Part shown: piece by piece, positions 8,080-15,671 of the stretch
Layout of the letters: each line of letters starts with the position of its first letter
Position numbering within the stretch: the stretch's first letter is position 1
From: Sulfidibacterium sp964473895
GTDB lineage: Bacteria > Bacteroidota > Bacteroidia > Bacteroidales > F082
DNA: 35,905 bases
Direction of reading: 5' to 3'
Assembly (NCBI GenBank): GCA_964473895.1
Contig: CAYYRE010000009.1
Coordinates: 1 to 35,905, forward strand
Made by a program: the position numbers and the translations under genes
Notes under the pieces: model-generated
What the model was told of the DNA's origin: nothing
What the model saw: the letters and a program-made list of their open reading frames with translations, nothing else
Databases searched by the model: none

Positions 8080-10283
8080 ATTACATTGAAATGTTTGGTT
8101 GATGTTTTCCCCGAAAATTTCCAAATTCCTTCGTTGCCTGCCGTCAGGGTATAACCGGCATCCTTTTTCTTTTTCCACAGGGTTTGCCGGGTAACCTCCG
8201 ATTGAAGGCGTATTTCCGAAGGAAATGTTTCGTTGTCGATATCGGCATATTTCAGTTCAAAGCGGGCGCTTTTGTAAAAAAAGAAAGGGGCAATAAAGTC
8301 CTGTAAAATCAATTGAAACGGTAGGTATATTTTGTTTAACGGAAAGACATCCCGGATCTGCATGTTCTTTTTAAAACTGAGTTGTATCATAAAAGCCGCC
8401 CGGTAGAAATGATACAACAGACTGTTGCGGTCTCCTTCGAAATGGGTAAAATAAAACAGGGCACCATCGTTTTCAAACCAGGCAACACTTTTTGTTGCTT
8501 TGCAATAAAAATAGGATTTGTTGTAAACTGATGTAAATACTTCCCACTCGGCCACCAGTTTGCCTCCGTCATCATGCCATTGCAATTTTTCGCCGGGGAT
8601 AAAGTGAAACGCTTTTGAGAGCAGGCTATGGGGCCGGATGTTCCCTACAGTGTCCCCTTCTGTGGGAATATCATATAATTTTAAACGGTGCTGTCCGTTT
8701 TGTTCCAGAATGTATCCGGCAATGGGGTAATACAGGGTTTTTGAACCAATGTAAGGGGTGGCCTGAAGCTGGAAATGCAGGTGTGGATAGGCCGAACGTC
8801 CCGAATTACCGCACTTGCCCAACGGGGTGCCGAATTTTACCGCTTGTCCTTCCGATACCTGTACCGATCCTTTTTGAAGATGACTGACTTTGCTGTAAAG
8901 GTATTCGGCGTGTTTTATGACAACGGTATTCCCCCAGTTTTCCAAAGTGTTCACATCGCCTATGGTATTGTCTTCCACGTGGTTTACTACCTGTACAACG
9001 ATACCATCGGCCGGGGCAACCACCGATTTCCCGTAACAGTAATAATCGTCCCGCACAAGTCCTTTGTTTTTAAACTGTTTTCCACGGCTGTTTAAAATCA
9101 CAAAATCCCAGGCATGTTGCCACTCACCCTGATGCGTGTACTGTCCGTTATGTCCCTGTGCCACATGCCAGTTTCCCCAAAAGGGAAGCTTTACGGCCAC
9201 AAAAGTTTTTTTTCCGAACCGCTTGGTTTCATTTTTCCAGGCATAAAGGTTTTTTTCGGGAGAGTGGTTCTGAATAACCACCTCAGCCGGTTTTTTTAGA
9301 GGGGTAACCCGTAATTTCAATACGTATAAAAACAACAGTACCACTACATTAAAAGAAAGGGAATAGATGGAGAGTCCCCAAACGGCAAAAACTTTCGATA
9401 AACTGATGGTCAGCAGGGCCAGCAGCGGGATAATAAGAATGACCCATAGGTAAGTGGTTTTGGAAGGAATCAGGAAATATCCGCCTATGGCTACCGAGGC
9501 GAGGATGTAGTTGAACCCGATATAGGTATAATTCAGGGTGTTGAAATCAACACCTAGAAACTTGTAAAAAAAGTAGGCTGCATAAAAACCGATGAACGAA
9601 AGGGAAAAAGCAATCCGCGAAAACCACAACAAACCGAGCGCAATCAGCAGACCGGCAAATAAACTTTGTTGAAAAAATATGGCCGCCACCGATCTCAGAT
9701 AAATTTGCAAGGAAACAGGTATGGGCAGGTTTTCGAACCACTGGTAAAAATCAATGAGCCGGATCCCTCCGCGTGCATAAATGGTGTTGAGGGTGAAAAT
9801 CCCTCTTTCGCTTAATCCCAAGTGGGAAAAATCTTTACTGGCAAGTAAAATAATCCAAAGCGACAAAATAAACGGCAAACTCAAAAACGGAAGGCCGTAA
9901 TTGCCCAGAAAGCCTTTCAGGCTGATGGTAAAAAAGAGGCTAAACAATGCCGCCACCAGAAGCACGATAAGCAACACGGCCCCGAATTGAAAATACATGG
10001 CGAGACCAAGTCCGGTAAGCAAAGCATTGAACCCGTAATATCCTTGCCGGATTTGTTGCTTGTCGAACCCCATAAGGTGTGCCGTACCATGGGCGATGAT
10101 TACCGAAAGCAATCCCGATACACCCAGCGGCCAATCGAAAAAAGTGATGGCCAGCAGAATGACGGCAAACACTTTGTTGCCCGAAAAAAAGACTTCCGAA
10201 TAAGCGTTCAGCAAGCCGCCTGCTTCCGGCAAGACCTTTTCTTTCAAATACTGGCGCGCTTTTATGGCGGAAATCCCGTTCAT
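8064..10283 (-). CDS. Urea transporter domain fused to an M23 metallopeptidase
   Basis: A 739-residue membrane protein with two parts. Residues about 20-320 contain around ten membrane segments with the internal two-fold repeat of the urea transporter (UT) channel family: SEVFFSGN plus GYYGFNALLTGLGLA in the first half, and AIFFQQSLFAGLL plus YIGFNYILASVAIGG in the second. Residues about 380-510 are a LytM/M23 Zn-peptidase domain with H390 and D393 (HAWD), H468 (SHL) and H501/H503 (PHLHF), so all metal and catalytic residues are present. A C-terminal region of about 200 residues is beta-rich and unassigned. M23 enzymes cut peptide cross-links in peptidoglycan or other Gly/Ala-rich peptides. 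The peptidase should face the periplasm. It lies 56 bp after the decarboxylase gene and overlaps the barrel gene. Whether the channel passes urea or another small amide is unknown. Confidence 0.85.
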   Translation of the reverse strand: MNGISAIKARQYLKEKVLPEAGGLLNAYSEVFFSGNKVFAVILLAITFFDWPLGVSGLLSVIIAHGTAHLMGFDKQQIRQGYYGFNALLTGLGLAMYFQFGAVLLIVLLVAALFSLFFTISLKGFLGNYGLPFLSLPFILSLWIILLASKDFSHLGLSERGIFTLNTIYARGGIRLIDFYQWFENLPIPVSLQIYLRSVAAIFFQQSLFAGLLIALGLLWFSRIAFSLSFIGFYAAYFFYKFLGVDFNTLNYTYIGFNYILASVAIGGYFLIPSKTTYLWVILIIPLLALLTISLSKVFAVWGLSIYSLSFNVVVLLFLYVLKLRVTPLKKPAEVVIQNHSPEKNLYAWKNETKRFGKKTFVAVKLPFWGNWHVAQGHNGQYTHQGEWQHAWDFVILNSRGKQFKNKGLVRDDYYCYGKSVVAPADGIVVQVVNHVEDNTIGDVNTLENWGNTVVIKHAEYLYSKVSHLQKGSVQVSEGQAVKFGTPLGKCGNSGRSAYPHLHFQLQATPYIGSKTLYYPIAGYILEQNGQHRLKLYDIPTEGDTVGNIRPHSLLSKAFHFIPGEKLQWHDDGGKLVAEWEVFTSVYNKSYFYCKATKSVAWFENDGALFYFTHFEGDRNSLLYHFYRAAFMIQLSFKKNMQIRDVFPLNKIYLPFQLILQDFIAPFFFYKSARFELKYADIDNETFPSEIRLQSEVTRQTLWKKKKDAGYTLTAGNEGIWKFSGKTSTKHFNVICSKP

Positions 10284-10339
10284 ACCTTTGGTTTCACTTT
10301 TTTTATACCTTTGGTTTTCAATGAATGCCGGAATACTTC

Positions 10340-11683
10340 TCAGGAGAGAGAATCGGGCAACCTTTCGTTGTGCAAAATGGTTTCAAGGGTCTCTTTTTCG
10401 CGGATGATATGGCTGTTGCCTTGTTCATCGATCAGTACCACCGCCGGACGGTTATGGATGAATTGCATCCATTGGGTCATATTGTAAGCCCCTACCCGTT
10501 TGATGACAAACCGGTCGCCCGCTTTCAAGACCGGGAAATCAATGGCGGCCCGCAAAACATCAATGTTCATACACAACGGGCCGTAAATGGTGGTCTCTTC
10601 GGTAAACTGTGAAGTGTTTTGTGCAGGATAAATTTCGTGTTCGTACCAAAAGGAGGTAAACAGCAAGTTGACACCCACGTCCACAATGAGTGATCTCCGG
10701 CCATCCGAAAGCCTTTTGTTGGCAATAACGGTACCGAGGATATATCCGGCGTCGTCGATGAGTGCCCTTCCGGTTTCGAGGATAAGTAACGGTAATTTTT
10801 CAGGATTCAGGTTCGAGCTGATGAGTGCTCCGCTAATGGCCTCTGCATATTGTTCAAACGAAGGGGTGGTGTCGGCTCCCGTATGGTATGCGCCTTTCAG
10901 GGTATTTTTTGAGGCAAAACCGCCACCCATATCAATGTATTGAATGTTGTGTTTAAATTTTCTTTCCAGATTATAGGCCAGGTCAGCCAGCTTGGAGGCA
11001 GCTGTCCGGTAGGCTGTAGGCGTCATGATGTACGTGCCGATATGGGTATGCAGGCCTACCAGGTCCAGTTTCTTGGAGATCATGATGCGGTTAAGGGCCT
11101 CCCAGGCCTCTCCGTTTTCGTAGTTAAAACCAAAACGGTCCCAGCGGGGGTAAATGCCCGTATCCATATTGACCCGGATGGCTACCTTTGGCCTTTTTTC
11201 AGACGATTGTGCCAATTCGAGGATGAGAAACAATTCGTCAAAATGGTCGATGTGGATCAGCGAACCGTTTTGAATGGCTTTGGCCAACTCTTCCCGTGTT
11301 TTGCCCGGGCCGTTAAAAATAATTTTATCGCCACTGATACCGTTCAATAGTGCTTTGTCGTATTCCATGCCCGATACCACCTCGGCCCAGGCACCTTCCT
11401 GGTGAAAAATGCGGCAAACGGCATTGAGGTAGTTGGTTTTGTACGACCAGGCAAACTGTACTTTGGGATACCGGGTTTCGAAGGCCTGTTGTGCTTCGCG
11501 GTAAACTTCGCGAATGGTTTGTTCCGAAAGAACAAACAGTGGCGAACCGTATTGTTGCAGCAAATCTTTCACAGCTACACCATCAATTTCTTCAATGGCC
11601 TTGAGGGTCGGCCGTAACCCGAATTTGCTGGGCATGCCGGCATTGATTTTTTTTATCAGGGGTCTTTCAAAAGGTAATTTCAT
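10340..11683 (-). CDS. Fold-III PLP-dependent amino-acid decarboxylase
   Basis: 447 residues of the alanine-racemase-fold decarboxylase group (diaminopimelate/ornithine/lysine decarboxylases). Visible motifs: PLP-binding lysine K82 in AWSYKTN, HTHIGT (212-217), the phosphate-binding glycine loop DMGGGFA (251-257), ETGRAL (303-308) and the second-subunit cysteine in YGPLCMNID (C371), with GAYN near 399. All core catalytic residues are present. Its annotation by similarity would probably be LysA, but the ETGRALIDD stretch and the context (PqqD, ATP-grasp, envelope genes; no lysine biosynthesis genes) suggest a different substrate, perhaps a carrier- or peptide-bound amino acid. The gene follows the ATP-grasp gene by 34 bp. 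Cytoplasmic. Confidence 0.85.
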   Translation of the reverse strand: MKLPFERPLIKKINAGMPSKFGLRPTLKAIEEIDGVAVKDLLQQYGSPLFVLSEQTIREVYREAQQAFETRYPKVQFAWSYKTNYLNAVCRIFHQEGAWAEVVSGMEYDKALLNGISGDKIIFNGPGKTREELAKAIQNGSLIHIDHFDELFLILELAQSSEKRPKVAIRVNMDTGIYPRWDRFGFNYENGEAWEALNRIMISKKLDLVGLHTHIGTYIMTPTAYRTAASKLADLAYNLERKFKHNIQYIDMGGGFASKNTLKGAYHTGADTTPSFEQYAEAISGALISSNLNPEKLPLLILETGRALIDDAGYILGTVIANKRLSDGRRSLIVDVGVNLLFTSFWYEHEIYPAQNTSQFTEETTIYGPLCMNIDVLRAAIDFPVLKAGDRFVIKRVGAYNMTQWMQFIHNRPAVVLIDEQGNSHIIREKETLETILHNERLPDSLS

Positions 11684-11717
11684 TTTCTTCGATTTTTTTG
11701 TTTAAACTTTTGTTCTG

Positions 11718-12764
11718 TTAAAGTTCACCGTTCATGGAAATTTTCTGGAAACTGTCGAGATCCACAATCATATCATACGAATAGCGGACAAACATTTTTG
11801 CCACATCGTAGGTGGTATAAGGGGCTACTTTTTCGCCCAAGGCCATAAGTACCATGGCTTCGGGCAGGTTTTGCCCGGCCCCCACGGCAAGATAAAGCCA
11901 TGCAGGCAACCGGGGGTTGATTTCGATAAGGTAATAATCGTTGTTAATGGTTTTGATCAGTTCCAGTTCCATTCCGCCACGCCAACGGGTGGCCGAAATA
12001 ATTTTACGGGTCAGGGCAATCATGTGGGCATCGGCTACGGTGATACCGCTCCAGGCTTTGCCCTTGTCGGTGATGTACTGCTTGCGCATGGGAACAGCAC
12101 CAATGGTGTTTCCCAGACCATCGCCGAGGGCTATCACGTTGACTTCCGTTCCTTTGATAAACTCCTGGACAATCACCGGTAATCCCCAATGGGCACTGAT
12201 TTTATTAAAATGGCTGATGACCTGCTCTTTGTTGTAGGCGATGTAGGCATCATAAAATTTTCCTTTGACCATAACAGGATATTCCATGGTATCGGGCAAC
12301 CTGTTAATGTCATTGTGTCCCGTAACGGCCACACTTTGTGGTACTTTGATGTCGTATTTTTTACCAAATTTTTGCAACTCCGATTTATGCCTTTCCTCAA
12401 ATTGCTCCAGGGTAGGCAAAAAGGTCTTGATCCCCATCTGGCCCAACTCTTTTTCGCTGATCATGACGGTATGTAATTCGGCGTCGAAATTGGGAACCAG
12501 CACCTGGAATTTTTCTTTCCCGTGAATATACTGTATGCGCTCCAGAAAAGCCTGTTTGCCTTCGGAGGGGTAAGGCATTTTGTATACCTTGTCGGTCATG
12601 CCGGGCATGTACATTCCCGGTTCTAAATTTTCGTAAGCAAGGCCTATGATTTTCAGGTCGAACCGGTCAGAGGCTTTCATGGCCCGGATAAACGGGATGC
12701 CCGGGCCGGGATTGTCCGTATTGTTCAATCCCGATACGGCGAGGGTGAGTGGTATCTTTTTCAT
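11718..12764 (-). CDS. ATP-grasp ligase
   Basis: 348 residues with the ATP-grasp fold, related to carbamoyl-phosphate-synthase-like and carboxylate-amine ligases. The N-terminal Rossmann-like domain (1-105) starts LAVSGLNNTDNPGPGIPF. The ATP-binding region runs from about 140, with MVKGKFYDA as the lysine strand and VIVQEFIKGTEVNV as the hinge. The Mg-binding strands are GGMELELI and YYLIEINPRLP (near 265-285). These enzymes activate a carboxylate as acyl phosphate and join it to an amine. The start ATG overlaps the stop of the PqqD-like gene (ATGA), so the two are translationally coupled. That pairing suggests PqqD may present a peptide or help position a substrate. The acceptor and donor are not readable from the sequence. 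Confidence 0.85.
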   Translation of the reverse strand: MKKIPLTLAVSGLNNTDNPGPGIPFIRAMKASDRFDLKIIGLAYENLEPGMYMPGMTDKVYKMPYPSEGKQAFLERIQYIHGKEKFQVLVPNFDAELHTVMISEKELGQMGIKTFLPTLEQFEERHKSELQKFGKKYDIKVPQSVAVTGHNDINRLPDTMEYPVMVKGKFYDAYIAYNKEQVISHFNKISAHWGLPVIVQEFIKGTEVNVIALGDGLGNTIGAVPMRKQYITDKGKAWSGITVADAHMIALTRKIISATRWRGGMELELIKTINNDYYLIEINPRLPAWLYLAVGAGQNLPEAMVLMALGEKVAPYTTYDVAKMFVRYSYDMIVDLDSFQKISMNGEL

Positions 12765-13006
12765 GACTTTTCAAAAAGGTCAAAATGTTGTAACGTACGG
12801 ATGAAATCAAAATAAACCAGATCAAAAGTGGCGGCATCCACATCATATTTTTCGAGTATTTTTTCTTTGATTTTTTCATCCGACCAGCCGCTTTTCAGAT
12901 AGTTCAGGATTTCCAAACCCATGGGGTTCAGCGAATAGCTTTCGCCTGTGGTGGCATCCAAAACAAATCCTGTATCGCTAATGGCTAAATTTTTTCTGAG
13001 TTCCAT
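12761..13006 (-). CDS. PqqD-like small protein (RiPP recognition element fold)
   Basis: An 81-residue protein that matches the PqqD family pattern: an early beta-hairpin (GFVLDATTGESYSLNP), then helices with GLEILNYLKSGWSDEKIKEKI, YDVDAATFDLVYFDFIRTL and an ending LFEKS. PqqD folds are peptide-binding winged-helix chaperones that deliver precursor peptides to modifying enzymes in RiPP pathways. Related proteins also occur in non-RiPP settings. It is the first structural gene of the operon and overlaps the ATP-grasp gene by 4 bases. No radical-SAM enzyme and no obvious precursor peptide lie next to it, so its partner may be the ATP-grasp enzyme itself or an unlinked peptide. Confidence 0.75.
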   Translation of the reverse strand: MELRKNLAISDTGFVLDATTGESYSLNPMGLEILNYLKSGWSDEKIKEKILEKYDVDAATFDLVYFDFIRTLQHFDLFEKS

Positions 13007-13062
13007 GTGTGTTGTTTTATAATGATTTGCAAATAAAATACTTTCCTGTTACATCCCTCTTA

Positions 13063-13070
13063 CAAAATTA
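13063..13070 (-). promoter_or_regulatory. Possible promoter of the PqqD operon
   Basis: TAATTTTG on the minus strand in the 79-bp gap between the AraC-type gene and the PqqD-like gene, 56 bases before the ATG. It fits the -7 box; no good -33 element is visible. Read-through from the regulator gene is also possible. Confidence 0.4.
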
Positions 13071-13085
13071 CGCAAAAGAGTAATG

Positions 13086-13712
13086 TTATTTTGTGTTCGC
13101 TTCTTTCCTTTGTTTTTTTGTCAGCTCTTCGAGATACTGTTTGCCGCTTTTGCTATTGTTCTTGTACTCGGTGACCGAATAGCCGGTTATTTTCTTAAAC
13201 TGGTTCGATAAATATTGTACGCTGCTGTAGTCCATTAAATAAGAAATCTCACTCAGTGTCATTTCGTCCTGGTCAATCAACTCCTTAATGCGTTCTATTT
13301 TTTGCAGGATGATGTATTTTTCCAGTGTAACGGGCTCATAAGCCGAAAACACCCTGGTGAGGGTACTGTAACTTTTTCCCAGTTTTTCCACAAGGTATTC
13401 CGATTTGCGGACCACCGAGTTCATGTTGTTCATGTAGTGGATCAATTCAATCACCGCTTGTTTAATTTGTTCAACAAGGATAATATCCTTGTTTTTTATG
13501 ATGTCCAAGCCGTAGGGTTGCAATATTTCCGCCAGTTTTTCTTCATCCCATTTTCCGTTATCCGCTAAAATGATCCGGCCCGGATGGACCTCTTTTACAG
13601 GATACCCCAAGCTTTCCAGCTTTTCTTTCAAAAGCAGTGCGGTACCCTTCATGTTCAGGTTTTTAACATGAAGAGTTTTTGTTTCCGGACGGTTGTCGAA
13701 AGAAAGATCCAT
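13086..13712 (-). CDS. AraC-family transcription regulator
   Basis: 208 residues from the ATG at 13712. I prefer this start because the frame upstream runs through a dispersed repeat and does not look coding. The N-terminal part (about 10-75) is a small alpha/beta domain (KNLNMKGTALLLKEKLESLGYPVKEV) of the type found in many Bacteroidota AraC proteins. The C-terminal part carries two helix-turn-helix units: LVEKLGKSYSTLTRVFS and LSEISYLMDYSSVQYLSNQFKKITGYSVTEYK. It is read in the same direction as, and 79 bp before, the PqqD operon, so it may control that operon, though it could act elsewhere. The C-terminal tail is Lys-rich. Confidence 0.85.
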   Translation of the reverse strand: MDLSFDNRPETKTLHVKNLNMKGTALLLKEKLESLGYPVKEVHPGRIILADNGKWDEEKLAEILQPYGLDIIKNKDIILVEQIKQAVIELIHYMNNMNSVVRKSEYLVEKLGKSYSTLTRVFSAYEPVTLEKYIILQKIERIKELIDQDEMTLSEISYLMDYSSVQYLSNQFKKITGYSVTEYKNNSKSGKQYLEELTKKQRKEANTK

Positions 13713-13814
13713 TTGTGAAGATAATAACTGTAAACCGGCTAAAATATTGCCTACCCAAAAATAGATGAAATTTTGATGTTTCAGCGTGCGTTGACACCAA
13801 TGAAAAAATTTTGG

Positions 13815-13902
13815 TTTACAGGGGGAACCGTTTCGCTTTCCCATAAAATTTTTTTCATTCGTCTGTGTGTCATTTCGAATGAAAAAATTTCATGTACATT
13901 TG
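13815..13902 (+). repeat. Promoter-bearing dispersed repeat, copy A
   Basis: An 88-bp block that recurs at 35104-35190 in inverted orientation with three substitutions and one single-base indel. It holds a GGGGGAACC...TTTCCC segment and a 12-bp inverted repeat (TTTTTTCATTCG with CGAATGAAAAAA, 14-base spacer), and ends in a -7 box. It points at the S41 protease gene. Confidence 0.85.
13895..13902 (+). promoter_or_regulatory. -7 box for the S41 peptidase gene
   Basis: TACATTTG, 27 bases before the ATG at 13930, at the end of the dispersed repeat. The same box in the same place follows the second copy of the repeat in front of tatA, which strengthens the call. Confidence 0.65.
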
Positions 13903-13929
13903 CCCCGTTTTACCAAAATACCTGTCATT

Positions 13930-15540
13930 ATGAAAAGGCTTTTCTCCGTTGTGTTGCTTTCGCTTACTTTGTTTTATACGGTTCCTGTCAAGGCGCAATC
14001 CTCGTGGGAGCAGATGGATCCCAAAAAGACTACGCAAAAGTTCTCCACCCTTTTGTTCCTGATCAACAACTTTTACATGGACACGGTGAACATGCCGCAA
14101 CTGACCGAGAAAGCCATTATTGCCACCTTAAAAGACCTGGATCCCCATTCGGCTTATATTTCAAAAAAAGATTTGGAGCAGGCCAACGAACCCCTTGTGG
14201 GAAGTTTCGAAGGCGTCGGCATCACTTTTCAATTGTTTAAAGATACCATCCTGGTCATAGCCCCTGTTCCCGGCGGTCCTTCCGATAAGGTGGGAATCCT
14301 TGCCGGCGACAAAATCATAAAGGTGAACGGACAAAAAGCCTACGGCCCGGAGATTACCAACGATTGGGTTATGAAACACCTGCGGGGAAAAAAGGGTACT
14401 AAAGTGACGGTGAGTATTTACCGCAGAGGGGTGAAGGGGTTGATTGATTTTACCATTACCCGCGATGTGATTCCTTTGTATAGCCTCGATGCCGCTTTTA
14501 TGCTGAACAAAAATACCGGTTACATTAAACTGAATCGTTTTGCCCTGCATTCGGTGGACGAATTCAACAAAGCCATCGACAGCCTGAAACGGCACGGACT
14601 AAAAGATCTGATATTCGACCTCCGGGGCAATTCGGGAGGCTATCTCAGTACAGCACAGGGGATCGCCGATGAGTTTCTCGGACCCAAAAAACTGATTGTT
14701 TATACCAAAGGTATCCATTCGCCACGCGAAAACCTTTATGCAACCCAAGCCGGCGAATTTGAAAAAGGAAAACTCATTGTTTTGATCAATGAAGGTTCCG
14801 CCTCGGCCAGTGAAATTGTTTCGGGGGCTTTGCAGGATTGGGACCGTGCCGTGCTGGTCGGTCGCCGCTCTTTTGGCAAAGGGCTGGTACAGCGTCCTTT
14901 CCGGTTGCCTGACGGCTCGGTGGTACGGCTTACGGTAGCCCGCTATTTCACCCCATCGGGACGGTGGATTCAAAAACCGTATAACCACGGTGTGGAAGCC
15001 TATTACAATGACCTGCAGGAACGCATGAAACACGGCGAACTCATCCACCCCGACAGCATTCATTTTCCCGATTCGCTGAAGTTTCATACTGCCTCGGGCA
15101 GGATTGTCTACGGTGGAGGCGGTATCATGCCCGATATCTTTGTTCCGTGGGATTCGGCCCGTTTCGATATGTTTTATTCTGAGTTGGTACGTAAAGGAGC
15201 TTTTAACACTTTTGTCAACGATTTCCTCAACGATAACCGGAAAAAATTACAACGGAAATACCCGGATATTCAAAGCTTCATCAACGGTTTCCAAATCTCT
15301 CCTTCCCTTTTTGATGCTTTCCTGAAGGATGCCGAAAAAGCCAAGGTGAAAATGGATTCTGCCGCCCTGCATCGCAACAAAGCCTATATCCAATTGCAAA
15401 TGAAAGCACTCATTGCCCGTGACCTGTTTGACCAAAGTGCTTACTTTGAAGTAATGGCTCCCATGGACCACGCCCTTCAAAAAGCCTTACAGGTCATGCA
15501 AAATGACACGATTTTCAGGAAGCTACACATTCAATATTAG
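13930..15540 (+). CDS. C-terminal processing peptidase, family S41
   Basis: 536 residues from the ATG at 13930, chosen because it begins with a signal peptide (MKRLFSVVLLSLTLFYTVPVKAQ) and lies just after a promoter box. Order of domains: N-terminal helical part with the LKDLDPHSAYI motif; PDZ domain (about 88-170, GVGITFQL to VSIYRRG); S41 catalytic domain (about 185-370); C-terminal helical extension. The Ser/Lys dyad is S292 in the SASASE motif and K317 in FGKGLVQ, and the DLRGNSGGYL strand is intact. Such enzymes trim or degrade periplasmic proteins with exposed C-termini. It is divergent from the AraC-type gene and is a single-gene unit. Confidence 0.93.
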   Translation: MKRLFSVVLLSLTLFYTVPVKAQSSWEQMDPKKTTQKFSTLLFLINNFYMDTVNMPQLTEKAIIATLKDLDPHSAYISKKDLEQANEPLVGSFEGVGITFQLFKDTILVIAPVPGGPSDKVGILAGDKIIKVNGQKAYGPEITNDWVMKHLRGKKGTKVTVSIYRRGVKGLIDFTITRDVIPLYSLDAAFMLNKNTGYIKLNRFALHSVDEFNKAIDSLKRHGLKDLIFDLRGNSGGYLSTAQGIADEFLGPKKLIVYTKGIHSPRENLYATQAGEFEKGKLIVLINEGSASASEIVSGALQDWDRAVLVGRRSFGKGLVQRPFRLPDGSVVRLTVARYFTPSGRWIQKPYNHGVEAYYNDLQERMKHGELIHPDSIHFPDSLKFHTASGRIVYGGGGIMPDIFVPWDSARFDMFYSELVRKGAFNTFVNDFLNDNRKKLQRKYPDIQSFINGFQISPSLFDAFLKDAEKAKVKMDSAALHRNKAYIQLQMKALIARDLFDQSAYFEVMAPMDHALQKALQVMQNDTIFRKLHIQY

Positions 15541-15629
15541 GACAAATGGACGTTTTGCTTACCATGAAGTTCCCTTTTGGGAAGCCATTCAGCATAGGCG
15601 TCCTCAGGACATAAAGGAATTTAAAAACC

Positions 15630-15662
15630 GACGGCATACGAACAAAACAGGCGCATGCCGTC
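15630..15662. terminator. Possible bidirectional terminator between convergent genes
   Basis: An 8-bp perfect stem (GACGGCAT at 15630-15637 with ATGCCGTC at 15655-15662, 17-base loop) lies between the S41 peptidase stop and the acyl-CoA synthetase stop. AAAAA precedes it; the plus-strand T-tract that follows (GGTTTTATTTT) is a few bases away. Confidence 0.4.
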
Positions 15663-15671
15663 AACACGGTT

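Noticed and set aside
10281..10313. Two plus-strand TACCTTTG boxes at 10283 and 10306 that match the -7 consensus
   Set aside because: No plus-strand gene follows; they are the complement of the duplicated start-region motif of the minus-strand M23 gene.
12761..13006. Acyl or peptidyl carrier protein as alternative identity of the 81-residue protein
   Set aside because: No DSL-type phosphopantetheine serine motif is present; the hairpin-helix pattern fits PqqD better.
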